Shown here piece after piece: positions 26,501 to 35,048 of a stretch of DNA of 64,000 bases. Where the stretch lies: assembly GCA_039566865.1 (NCBI GenBank), contig CM076943.1:33674663-33738662 (forward strand). The letters run 5' to 3'. The notes beneath the pieces are model-generated. The model was not told the DNA's origin. It was given only the letters and a program-made list of their open reading frames with translations, and did not search any database. This DNA is from Aurelia coerulea. Taxonomy: Eukaryota; Cnidaria; Scyphozoa; Semaeostomeae; Ulmaridae. Position 1 is the stretch's first letter, and each line of letters starts with the position of its first letter. A program made the position numbers and the translations under genes.

Positions 26501-29452
26501 GATGCAAACTTACTGAATTCAAACAGTATTACATGATCATGGAACTATGAAACAATTTTGGAGTGTTATTACTAAATCTGAACGTCTTTGATAAACCAGG
26601 CAAAGTAATTTGTCCCTTCGACAATTTTTTCTTGCTTTATTATTTTCTCGGTAGTCAGACACACTTCTTTCACAAGCTAGCTATGTTGTTAAAACGGATT
26701 TCAGAATAAATTTTTCATTCCTGTTCGTTTTTGTTAGGTATTAATCACAAGGAGAGAGCACTTTTGGAGAAGTTTGTGTTTCTAGATAGAGCGAACGAGG
26801 AACTGAACATATTAGAAAGAGAGAAATCGAACTATCTGAGATTCTACAGAGAGGTCATTCGTATATTACGCCAGGAGATATCATCCGTTGAAGGTAAATG
26901 GCACCCAAATCAATTATTCTCGTACATCTTTTCATGCTATATATTCCATGTATACACAAGTTTTATCGTTGAAGTTATGCTTGCAATTCACGCCAGCACC
27001 CAGTTATACATTATTCCATGCTTTGATTGAAGATCATTGAGTCTGTGCATAAATGCGCAATGCTACTGGGTGAGTCAGAAAAAGGCTACTGCTCCCTAAA
27101 GGTACACGCAATAATAGTTTGCAATATCTGACTGAATTGCAAACATGTTCAATCATTTTTGGAACTTTTTCTGTCTGAAATCGGCCACTCTGTTCAGATT
27201 TTACAAAGGATTTACTCGAATTCGAGAAGAGGTAAAAACCGTGCCAAAGTCAGGAGCAACTGTTCCTAAAACATTTACCTTACAGGAATGACTTGAACAC
27301 GCTTTAGCACGATATACTCTAGGAAAAATAGACAAATCCTGTAGTATGAATGATTTATCCAGGGGGATTTTTAATTTCCCCTGGATGAATTAATCTAATT
27401 TAATTTCTTTATCTTTAATTTTTATTTCCAATAATTCATCATTTTCTCAGGAGGACAAAATACATTAATACATGTAAGTGCCTTTATAGTTAGGAAGGAA
27501 AGCCGCTGAAGTTTTGCTCGTCATTTTTCTTCACTTTTGCTGGTTCTCGAAGAGGGATTTTGCAGAAAATCTCTCCTAGCCATGGGATGGAATGGCATAT
27601 GAAAACTGAATGATTTACTGAACCTAATTGAACATATCTGAAATATAACGAGACAGTTTTCAATATCATTACTTCAGGGAGTGGCATATTTTCAAACGCA
27701 TGCTGTCTTAATGATATCTCTGCCATTTAAAGCAGTTCAAAGCCTTGTTAGATCAATTTGTTTTCTTTTATATGAAGTTGTTAGATGCATGTTATTATAT
27801 CGTGCTTTTCTTTGTTAAATTCAGTTTGCAATCAAGTTTCATCCCAGGAAAATGTTTGCATGCATGCATACATAAAAAGATACTTTACTTTGGTACGAAA
27901 AGTTCACAATTGAAAATTTCTTTTATAGATCCAAATGAGCAGCAAACTGCATGTGAGTCGGAGAACCAACAAGGGAACGAAGTAAGTTATGTTTTGAGTT
28001 CTTCTATTTTGATACAAATATGCTTTATTCGAAGTTCCCAGCTGCTAACGGCTGAAGTTCATAGCTGCTAGAATGGTAAAAGAATGTGGAATTGGCAATT
28101 TAAACATTCTTTTTGGAATTGGCTCTGTAATGCTATATAGGAAGCATTTGAAGTAAATGTTTTTATCGATATAGGCACTTAAATCTTGTTCACTTAAGAC
28201 CCTTCATAAAGACATATGCTGCTTAACCTTCTGTGTAAGAAGAAAGGTCTAACTTTTCTCGTTCTGTTATGACATCGTAAAGTTGACTAAAACTTAAATT
28301 GATTGAACTGGGACCCGATCTCCAATGAAATAGACTGTTTCAAACGGCAGGAATCGAGTACCCTACCATAGATTTTAATCGTTTTGCTCAAAACTTCTTA
28401 TTAATGGCTTGATTAATGTTCTCAAGCATTGCACATACATGGTAGAAGACTCCAATGGTGATATCAAAGCAGGAATCAACTCAGTGAAAAGAAGAGGTCT
28501 CCAATTCGCCCTTTCTCAGATTGTCAAGGGACTTCAGTCTTTTGAAGATGATAAGGAAAGAACGGAGAGAACAGATTCACAAAGTTATGAAGCTAGTGGT
28601 GAAAATGATACTGCAGAAAATGTCCAATACAGACATGAAAATCCCAATGATTTGGATGGTGACTCGGATGAATATGACGAGGATAACAATGCTGAGGAGG
28701 ATAATGAAATTGATAATGATCCGGACATTGGTCCCCAGGTTCAGGCATCCGGTCTAACGTATCAGAGAGGAGTAGATGGTGTTTGTTACAGAAACGTTGA
28801 TATTAAGAGATTTCATCGCAGCAGCAAAAAGTTCGCCGTATCAGACAGAGAAGATGACGGAGTCCTTATCTCTTACTTTCCTCACAATGTCTCCCAATCA
28901 ACATTGGATGGTCGCAATGAAAGCCAAGCTTGTTGCGTGATAAGTTTACTGGCCTGTCACTGGTTTCTCAGGAATGAAACGGACATCAGCCTTGACTTAG
29001 AATCACCAGAAGAGATTAGAGCCGTTGTCGTTAACAGCATTCGAATTGGAAACTACCTCCATGATCGATGCCGAGATGCATTGCCTCCAAGGTTTTTGAG
29101 TGTATTGGAAGGAGTAACAGTTCTTGCCCCATGGTTCTCGACGACAATTGATGACATTATCCCATTGCAACCAAAGGGTGATCAGTTCTCACTCTTTTAC
29201 CATCTACGACGGCTGATGAAGCTAGGAAAGAGAATTTCAGCTCTTATAACCTTACAGGAAATGACATGTGCGTTGCTACTTTCTACAGACGGTAGAGTGC
29301 TGTTTATTGACACTCATACTCATGTTACGCATGGAGCACTACTACTTCGTTCATCGCTCTTTACATTCAAAAGTATTTGCAGCTTTCTTTCCTCAATTCT
29401 GGGAACAGACTATAACACTGGCACACTAACCATTGTATCTTGTGACGATTAG
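17383..29452 (+). CDS. KDZ-superfamily transposase, 16 coding exons, 1252 aa
   Basis: Exons inferred from GT-AG sites and phase: 17383-17545, 18086-18172, 18771-19220, 19596-19700, 20007-20245, 21031-21209, 21914-22013, 22564-22896, 23572-23689, 24039-24130, 24405-24519, 25121-25468, 26119-26313, 26738-26893, 27929-27981, 28427-29452. They total 3759 bases with no internal stop. Order of parts: basic N-terminus (1-55); B-box-like cysteine cluster (170-205); second cysteine cluster (242-283); CGYWPGS motif (298-304); CPSC followed by DGDAKLVR (382-402); CRHG (476-479); VIDVACKY with Asp515; histidine/cysteine motif MHCKQHKPSC (542-551); GEECE (568-572); coiled coils (about 620-890); peptidase-like end (about 1040-1252). 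These motifs, in this order, are typical of KDZ transposases, which cut and rejoin DNA at the terminal repeats. Weak points are the first donor (GTGGAA) and the last acceptor (CTCAAG), so exon 1 and the join to the final exon are less sure. Confidence 0.85.
18771..19220 (+). CDS. Transposase exon 3: B-box-like zinc-binding cluster
   Basis: 150 codons between acceptor TTTTACCCTAG and donor GAAAG/GTAATA. It starts with an acidic run (DEDDDS). The cysteine cluster reads CDYC, then C, then CLDCC, C, LKC and DAVKH...H (residues 170-205 of the joined protein), a cross-brace pattern like B-box fingers. KDZ transposases commonly carry variable N-terminal cysteine clusters thought to bind DNA or chromatin. 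The open frame extends upstream of the acceptor (from 18653) without family-like sequence, which I regard as intron. Confidence 0.82.
19596..20245 (+). CDS. Transposase exons 4-5: second cysteine cluster and CGYWPGS motif
   Basis: Exon 4 (19596-19700) carries CKENHCSCGG; exon 5 (20007-20245) continues with GRYDF and SCEEC, forming a second metal-binding cluster across the splice junction. This is followed by CCGYWPGS and a helix ending SLRKRLPGSS, then FLKSLED and KGR. The passage from a cysteine pair through GYWPG to a short helical segment is typical of the region just before the catalytic core in animal KDZ proteins (family knowledge). Both junctions keep phase. Confidence 0.85.
20757..20960. 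repeat. Related AGGAATTCCTAGG repeat
   Basis: Starts GGAATTTCCTAGGAATTCC and continues with purine-rich words such as AAGCTTGGAAAATT. Similar to 42264-42590. Lies in the intron between transposase exons 5 and 6. Confidence 0.4.
21031..21209 (+). CDS. Transposase exon 6: CPxC motif and first catalytic Asp
   Basis: Contains DAFDAAFDEW, then CPSCDGNQHTAHCDGDAKLVR (residues 382-402). The DGD-x-KL-x-R word is the first conserved strand of the RNase H-like fold in this superfamily, and Asp395 is the likely first catalytic acidic residue (inferred by motif, not alignment). Donor GGAAG/GTTAGG is followed by an intron holding a nested repeat (about 21271-21676). Confidence 0.88.
21271..21676. repeat. 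Nested repeat with CCGTTTTTGTG motifs
   Basis: About nine copies of CCGTTTTTGTG or close variants, separated by GCGTTCACA and GCGTTTTCAAAAACCT words. The right end (CGGAGCAGTGTGAGTGGGGCC) is partly inverted relative to the left (TTCACATCACATTGCTCCG). It looks like a small non-autonomous DNA transposon in the intron between transposase exons 6 and 7. A similar end, CAGTGTGAATGGGGC, occurs near 36346. Several short open frames here are by-products of the repeat. Confidence 0.6.
21914..22896 (+). CDS. Transposase exons 7-8: core with CRHG and second catalytic Asp
   Basis: Exon 7 (21914-22013) begins after CCCCAAAG and encodes DSYYKEAFIYDN...KNGKLKR. Exon 8 (22564-22896) is 111 codons and holds the most diagnostic block: LNETGLQVAVCRHGI (residues 466-480), NMFQGELYGY (486-495), VIDVACKYWKW (513-523), and IGVMHCKQHKPSC (539-551). 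The CRHG...GE.YGY...DVACK succession is the clearest signature of KDZ transposases in the window. Asp515 is the probable second catalytic residue; the Cys/His positions probably bind zinc within the core. Confidence 0.92.
22085..22123. repeat. ATTC microsatellite
   Basis: Imperfect run of (ATTC)n in the intron between transposase exons 7 and 8. Confidence 0.8.
23226..23413. mobile_element. MITE-like hairpin (188 bp)
   Basis: Two arms, 23266-23306 and 23334-23374, match as inverted repeats at 39 of 41 positions around a 27-base loop. Similarity continues outward in weaker form to GCCCGTGAGGGGTAT on the left and its inverse on the right. Size and structure fit a miniature inverted-repeat element in the intron between exons 8 and 9. 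Confidence 0.7.
23572..24519 (+). CDS. Transposase exons 9-11: catalytic Glu motif and start of coiled coil
   Basis: Exon 9 (23572-23689) encodes GLTAGEECEQFFSYFSRLGN; the GE..E motif supplies the last acidic residue of the active site in this family (Glu569 or Glu572). Exon 10 (24039-24130) adds a helix with HAFAWNRRKIGAL. Exon 11 (24405-24519) is strongly helical and charged (TEMRELDLDVQKLKRMKETV), the first coiled-coil segment. All junctions are in phase (1, 0, 1). Confidence 0.88.
25121..26893 (+). CDS. Transposase exons 12-14: helical tail
   Basis: Exon 12 (25121-25468, 116 codons) follows a classic acceptor ACTGTTGCAG. Exon 13 (26119-26313) encodes CKQRNTLWRQLSKERETLKC, and exon 14 (26738-26893) a heptad-like LLEKFVFLDRANEELNILER. 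Such long helical tails after the RNase H-like core are common in KDZ proteins and may support oligomerisation (inference). An open frame at 25813-26097 between exons 12 and 13 does not join in phase and was left out. Confidence 0.82.
28427..29452 (+). CDS. Final exon: acidic linker and peptidase-like domain
   Basis: An open frame of 341 codons ending in TAG at 29450-29452. It starts with a basic helix (INSVKRRGLQFALSQIVKGL), then a very acidic linker (DGDSDEYDEDNNAEEDNE), then a folded-looking domain. The domain has ESQACCVISLLACHW near its start and STDGRVLFIDTHTHVTHGAL near its end. A Gln-x-Cys helix start followed by a strand ending Asp-x-His is the Cys...Asp/His order of papain-fold peptidases, including deubiquitinase families such as C76, not the His...Cys order of Ulp1. 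The peptidase call is an inference. It may be joined to the transposase through exon 27929-27981 (phase 0 on both sides) or translated separately from ATG at 28439. Confidence 0.6.
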   Translation, partial: HCTYMVEDSNGDIKAGINSVKRRGLQFALSQIVKGLQSFEDDKERTERTDSQSYEASGENDTAENVQYRHENPNDLDGDSDEYDEDNNAEEDNEIDNDPDIGPQVQASGLTYQRGVDGVCYRNVDIKRFHRSSKKFAVSDREDDGVLISYFPHNVSQSTLDGRNESQACCVISLLACHWFLRNETDISLDLESPEEIRAVVVNSIRIGNYLHDRCRDALPPRFLSVLEGVTVLAPWFSTTIDDIIPLQPKGDQFSLFYHLRRLMKLGKRISALITLQEMTCALLLSTDGRVLFIDTHTHVTHGALLLRSSLFTFKSICSFLSSILGTDYNTGTLTIVSCDD

Positions 29453-29717
29453 ATGTCATTTTGGAGTTGACTGACATTGTAAATTTGGAATAAGATGAAT
29501 ATTTTGTTTCTGTTCCTGGCTATTTTGTGTTAATCTATAAATTTATCATGTCTAGATTGACAAAAATCGCTTTTCTTTGATTTTTTTCCTTACCATTTGT
29601 TGACTTCGTTTTGGAACAACGTGATGAGCTACCTAGTGTATCAGAAAATATGGGCCACTTTGGAATTTCTTGAAAAGACGCCTTTACAGGGGCATGGTAA
29701 AATTGGCCATTTTCTCT

Positions 29718-29723
29718 AATAAA
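29718..29723 (+). terminator. Candidate polyadenylation signal AATAAA
   Basis: Lies 266 bases past the transposase/peptidase stop codon on the same strand (CTAATAAACCTGG). Position and sequence fit a 3' end signal, but AATAAA is frequent by chance in AT-rich DNA. Confidence 0.4.
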
Positions 29724-30324
29724 CCTGGTACCAGCATTAACCATTTATCGTTAGGATAACTGAATCCTAATTGAGAAGCTTTTGTCTACATTGGCTGGCT
29801 ATAATTCACCACCAAATTCTTATCAAATAAGAGTTGTGCCAAAAGAACTTTTTTCGTTTGAAAATTGCTTGTACGGAATATAAGCTTGATGAATGTCTGT
29901 GAAGAACAGTTTGATTGATAGGCTAAATAATATCTGATGGTTTTTTCGATTCCTCTATTTATTGCATGATCGAGGATGTAAGTAAACTGGATTTTACCAC
30001 AAAGGGCCAAAAACACTTGATAAAAATGAAGAATCTTCTCAGTCACAGCAATATGAAACTGTATTTCAGTTCCCTCAAGAGTAAAATAATTGATATTTAC
30101 AAAAGTAGCTTTACATCGTATCATTCATATACATGAAGAAATGAAATATATTTCAGTAGCACTGTCTATTTATCATGATCGATTACCTTCGAATTTATCA
30201 TAAGAAAATAACAAGGCAATTAACAACTATAAAGCATAACAAAACGGAAAGGAAAAGTAACGTCTTTAGGCTCAACGCACTCGGTGCATAACAACGTATG
30301 AATGAAATTAGTAAAAAAAGCACA

Positions 30325-30735
30325 AGGCATTTTTCTTTGGATTGAATGGCTTGAAAGGAACTTATAATACTTTGCTGTAAATCTTCAGTGGAAATTTTTG
30401 ATATCTTGATTTTTGTTCAAAATGGCTGCAATTTAATGATTTTTGAAAAAATTGATGGTAACTTTTGAAAACAGTTCAATCATCGTAAATCCTAAACCAG
30501 AGGAAGAAAAATCATATAACTTTAAAGAAAACCATAGTTGATGAAGGCCTACAATATGGTGAAAAGCAGAAATCAGTATCTTTTCTGGTTTAGGATTTAG
30601 GAATTTGATGATGCACTAGCCTCAAATTTAACAAATGCCACCATTTTGAAACCAAGCAAAATATCAATAAATTTCCGTGGCAGGTTTAGAGCAAAAAATG
30701 CTAAGTTCCTTCCAAGCCATTCAATTTGAGCCCTA
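30325..30735. mobile_element. Foldback repeat, copy A (about 410 bp)
   Basis: The two ends are imperfect inverses of each other: GAATGGCTTGAAAGGAACTT at the left, and AAGTTCCTTCCAAGCCATTC at the right. Arms of about 130 bases contain TTGATAT and CAAAATGGC words. The same sequence is found at 33131-33630. No coding capacity. Confidence 0.7.
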
Positions 30736-32023
30736 CGTTAGGAAAAAGTAAATGTAACTCTGGGTCCTCCTGGGCCCTCCTTAACTTAGATTTGTGCTGG
30801 GTATGCCCTTGAAATTGTTTACCCGGATCCAGATCCAGATTTTTCTGCTCCGACTTTTGAAAACCGGTGAAACTGAAAAATCAATACTCCAAAACATAAA
30901 TGCGTGACTGAGAAACAAGCATTTCTAGCAAAATATCCCCTTTTGACAACCACCCCTAGAAAAAGTGCATTTGTTATAACCAACGCTAGAAAACATGTGC
31001 AAAAAACAATTAACTGAAAAGCGGTACCTCACGTTGGACAAATATACTGAGAATCCCCCACCCCCCTCCCAATTGACCTCATTTGCCATATTAAAATGTA
31101 TACTTTCATTTGTATGAAGGGATGACATATAAATTTCTGTTGAAATCGTTTGTCCTTGGGAGAAAAGCAATTCTATCCATGGTAAAAGAATAAAATGATT
31201 TTCATTTTCAAATTGAAGCAAATGGAGTTCTATTGGCTCATTCAGTAAAATATCAGAATGAAATGTTATCTGATCAAGGTGAAATGCAATTTTTTCAAGA
31301 CGTACTCTATGCAATGCTTCAAAAAAAGCGCAAAACAAGTGTAAACCAAACCGTTGTTCATGCCAATTTTGGAGCTAGCACAACTCTTATTCGTACCAAA
31401 TTTAAAACAAAAAAACCTATGAAGTCATAAACAGGATGAAAAATTGTACTCTATCTTTTTTGAGGGGAGGGATTACATTCCAAGAATACAAAATACATTA
31501 AGCAACCGAAAATATATCAAGGATGCCGTGGAATAAATACATAAAATGCAAAGCTCAAGAAGTGTAGTTCAGCCATTTCAAATGATCATCCTTTTTGATT
31601 TCTGAAATTGCTAAACGCCCACAATATCTGCTCTCCGAAATATCGTAAGGTATGGTGCATCATTGTGAACACGCAAGTGAATGGTGCATAATTTCTCAAA
31701 GCAACATCAATATTTAGAATCTTCATGAAAGAGTGACTTATAACAACGGAGAGTGAGGAGCTAGCCGGTCAGACTGGATTAGTTTTCAGGTTTCATACAT
31801 GAGTTTGGGTAGCATTGTACTTTCTAGAGGGGGAGGGGTGGGGGTATTTTGCATATCTTTCCCGATATTATATAATTTTCTAGGTATCATCTACTCTTAT
31901 TATTTTCTTACATCGCTTGATTGAAGCTGGTTGCTGTTTCAAGATATTCTCGGTAAACATTCACTTTCAATTCAATCTTCAATTCAATTCAACTTCATAT
32001 TTTTACAAATGTTTCCTATCGTT

Positions 32024-32137
32024 GGGTGGGGGGGGGGTAATTCTAAAGTTGGGTGGAAACAGTTTACGTGCGCATAACTCGTTACTACTGAAAACCAGTC
32101 ATCCCTAGGATTCACGTTCTGGGTGGGGGGGGGGGGG
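32024..32137 (+). repeat. Paired G-tracts
   Basis: GGGTGGGGGGGGGGG(TAA) at 32024-32038 and a longer version at 32121-32137, separated by about 80 bases. Other G or C tracts are at 31054-31070 (C-rich), 31828-31844 and 40104-40114. They could form quadruplexes and are likely to be unstable in length. Confidence 0.6.
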
Positions 32138-32530
32138 TAACTTCAATAGGAATATGACAGTGGTGTGCCATTTTGACATCACACCATAAAATATGTAAAT
32201 TTCCCATAAACCATACCCAAAATGTACGGGTCATTCAAAATGTGTACCCTAAAACTGTGACAAAAAGTAAAAGCAATAACCAAGCATATGAACTTAGATC
32301 AAAATTAATAACCAAATGAGTTATCGTTTTAAAATGACTACCCTGGGTGCCAGAGCCATCAATAAAAAAATAAAATAAATATACTAAAATAGAAAAATTG
32401 GCACACAGGGTATAAAATGACACACCAAAATGCATGTCTTTTGGCATAGAAATGACACCCTAAACTTTATTTTCTGCTTAAAAAAGGTACCCTAAAAAGG
32501 CACATCCCGTACCGGTATATTTGGTAATTA

Positions 32531-32978
32531 CAGCGGGTACCCGCAAATAAGGAACCACTTTTTAAATTGAGGCCTCAGAAAGTTTCTTATTTGTTTCTTA
32601 TTTGATCAGGTTCAAAGTTTCTTATAGATAGGGAATCAAGTCAAGTGAAGGTGTATGACCATGGTATGACTGTACCATACATGCATGTGTATTGCACAGT
32701 ACTGGTACATTTTACATGTTTACCATGTTACCTTTTTGTTGTGTGAATCTTTAATTTTGAAAATGTTAATGCTGTTTAGAGAATGCTACATTATATTACA
32801 GTCATTTATGGGAATTATCTTCTAGCATGTAGGAACTATGACAAACCTGAAAATAAGAAACTTTTAAATTTCAGACCAACAATTGTTTCATATTAAAGGA
32901 GCCCCTTTTGAAGAAAATGAGGCCTGTTCCTTATACAAGGGGGTTTCTTATGTGCGGGTTCTTACTGTACCCCCACGA
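32531..32978. repeat. Probable decayed inverted-repeat element
   Basis: Left end GCGGGTACCCGCAAATAAGG and right end, inverted, GGGTACAGTAAGAACCCGCACATAAG share interrupted similarity. Words such as TTTCTTATTTG and GAGGCCT recur at both ends. Too diverged to set exact limits. Confidence 0.4.
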
Positions 32979-33130
32979 TTGGAATTCCTGACAAGGAATT
33001 CTCTTTATGTTGAGAATTTAACGGTCATGCTCTTAACCTACTTCCATAATCATGACCTCAATGATCGCTATATAATTATGGGGAGGGGGATGTTTCTCCA
33101 TTGATCGTAATTTACATGTATAAATAACAT

Positions 33131-33630
33131 AGGGCTCCAATCTTTAAAATGGTTGGTGTAAAATTCTATTAAAGTTTCTTTTGAATTAAATGGCTTGGAA
33201 GGAACTTAGCATTTTTTGCTCTAAACCTGCCACGGAAATTTATTGATATTCTGCTTGGTTTCAAGATGGCGGCATTTATCAAATGTGAGGCTATGACGTC
33301 ATCAAATGTCTAAATCTTAAACCAAACAAGAAACTGATTTCTGATTTTCATCATATTGTAGGCCTTCATAAACTATGGTTTTCTTGAAAGTTATATGATT
33401 TTTCCTTTGTTAGTTTAGGATTTCCGATGATTTGAAATTTTTCAAAATTATCCATGCATTTTTTTGAAATATTGAAATTGCCGCCATTTTGAAAAAAATC
33501 AAGATATCAAAAAATTTCCACGGCAGATTTACAGCAAAGCACCATACGTTTCTTTCAAGCTATTCAATGCAAATTTGCAAAGAAAACTGTCATATAATTT
33601 TACACCCACATTTTTAAAGATTTGCACCCT
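33131..33630. mobile_element. Foldback repeat, copy B (500 bp)
   Basis: Same family as 30325-30735 but longer. Outer ends read AGGGCTCCAATCTTTAAAAT and, inverted, AGGGTGCAAATCTTTAAAAA. Both copies are internally palindromic, so relative orientation is hard to define. The pair could pair with each other over hundreds of bases. Confidence 0.7.
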
Positions 33631-34137
33631 ATGCTTGTATAAATAGGGTTAAAACCACAGATAGGGTTAAAACCACTCTCTATTGTATGTGACGTGGTCA
33701 GACACATCATATTTTGAAAAAGCCAAGAATATACTCAACTTAGGACATTTTTAGACCCCAAAAAAATACTCATTGCTTCATAGTAAATGAAAACAAGAGT
33801 TTATAAATTATAATATACCGATTATGCGCCAAATAGCGTACCCAAAGGCATACTAGGCAACGTTTCCCAAACCCAAAAAATGTCTGACCCCCGTCACCTA
33901 CTAATAGGCAGTCCCCCTGGGGTTAAAACCCCACAATTCATTTTTGTGAAGAACGGAAGAAAAAGCAGCCTATTGATTCTGACGGTAGTTTTGTCCAGTT
34001 TCAAGGATGAATTGAGGCATATTTTCTATACTGCAATGCCATCCAATTTCTGTTATCAATCTCTGTGATCTTTCAAAAATGCTTTGTCTCATTTTGAAAG
34101 TAGTTAGCGAAGGAGCAGTTTTGATTTTATAGCTCAA

Positions 34138-34269
34138 ATGGCTCCAAACAGTAACTCTTTGATGCAAATAGTCGATGTTAAAATCGAAGAAATACATCGA
34201 CAGCTAGAGAAGCAACATAGGAGAAATCTGCCGAGAGGATTAGTTTCTACAAGGTTTCAAAAGATGTAA
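34138..34269 (+). CDS. Small open frame, 43 aa, uncertain
   Basis: ATG preceded by acceptor-like TTTTGATTTTATAG. Codes for MAPNSNSLMQ followed by a charged amphipathic helix (EEIHRQLEKQHRRN) and ends at TAA. The composition is protein-like and a donor-like ACAAG/GTTTC lies near the end, so it may be an exon of an unrecognised gene or chance. Confidence 0.25.
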   Translation: MAPNSNSLMQIVDVKIEEIHRQLEKQHRRNLPRGLVSTRFQKM

Positions 34270-34435
34270 CTGTCTTCTACTCATCCGGTAGGAAAACTGA
34301 TTTGCAAGTGAAACAAAAGTCCTTGTTTAAAATGTCACAAACAATCCTCTGCTCTCTGGTAAAAAGAAACAGCCAAATCACAGGTAACAACAATTGAAAA
34401 CTCTCAGTAGATATCAGGAATATATCAATATCATA

Positions 34436-35048
34436 ATATAAAAACAAACTATCGACAATAAATAATCCAAAAAAAAGCAAGAGACAAAATCGGCCAAGGT
34501 TTGTTTACAACCATTTCAAGTCATGTGATCAATCTCTTGATAAAACATCTGTTGATTTCTCTAACATATTTCGTGGCATGCAAAGTTATGACATGAGTGC
34601 AAAAAGTAGCATTATACTAAAACTTCCCAAGAGTATTGTCACATGGCTTGAAAAGGGTAAAACAAACGTTAGTCGATTAGGTCTACGCCTCATCAATTTA
34701 CAAGACGATCGAAAATTAACATCACAGCATCAATTTCTATATCACAAGCGAACTGTTCCTAAATTGGCGAAAGTTTTGATGTTTACGTGACCTAGCCTCT
34801 TTAAACAGCATTTTTTGCGTAAAGGTGACCATGATTGCACTACCCGGTGTGCCAAGAAAAACTATCCGCTTTTGACAAGTCACGATAAATCGCACCCTGG
34901 ATCGATTTTGGAGAATTACGACTTAAACTTGAAGGATTTTTTTAAAATATTCAGTTTTCTGGTTCCTTACCTATCAGCAAGTTTCTTAAAATATTTCTTC
35001 TCGATAATACTGCAAAACAACCAAATATCCTCGATCAAATTTTCTTGA
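34436..35048 (+). pseudogene. Open frame broken by one TGA, unknown
   Basis: Reading in one frame, codons 34436-34787 are open, then TGA at 34788-34790, then open again to 35048, about 200 codons in all. The two parts contain protein-like stretches (RPRFVYNHFKSCD; KNYPLLTSHDKSHPGSI). It may be a decayed coding region or a chance frame; open frames of this length are expected once or twice in AT-rich DNA of this size. Confidence 0.25.

Noticed and set aside
28427..29452. Viral origin (herpesvirus or Maverick-like) for the peptidase-like domain
   Set aside because: No capsid, polymerase or packaging genes are present, and the exon lies inside a DNA transposon.
30925..31338. Minus-strand 137-aa open frame, and the overlapping plus-strand frame 31209-31430
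   Set aside because: They overlap on opposite strands, include a poly-C tract, and show no recognisable domain or splice context.
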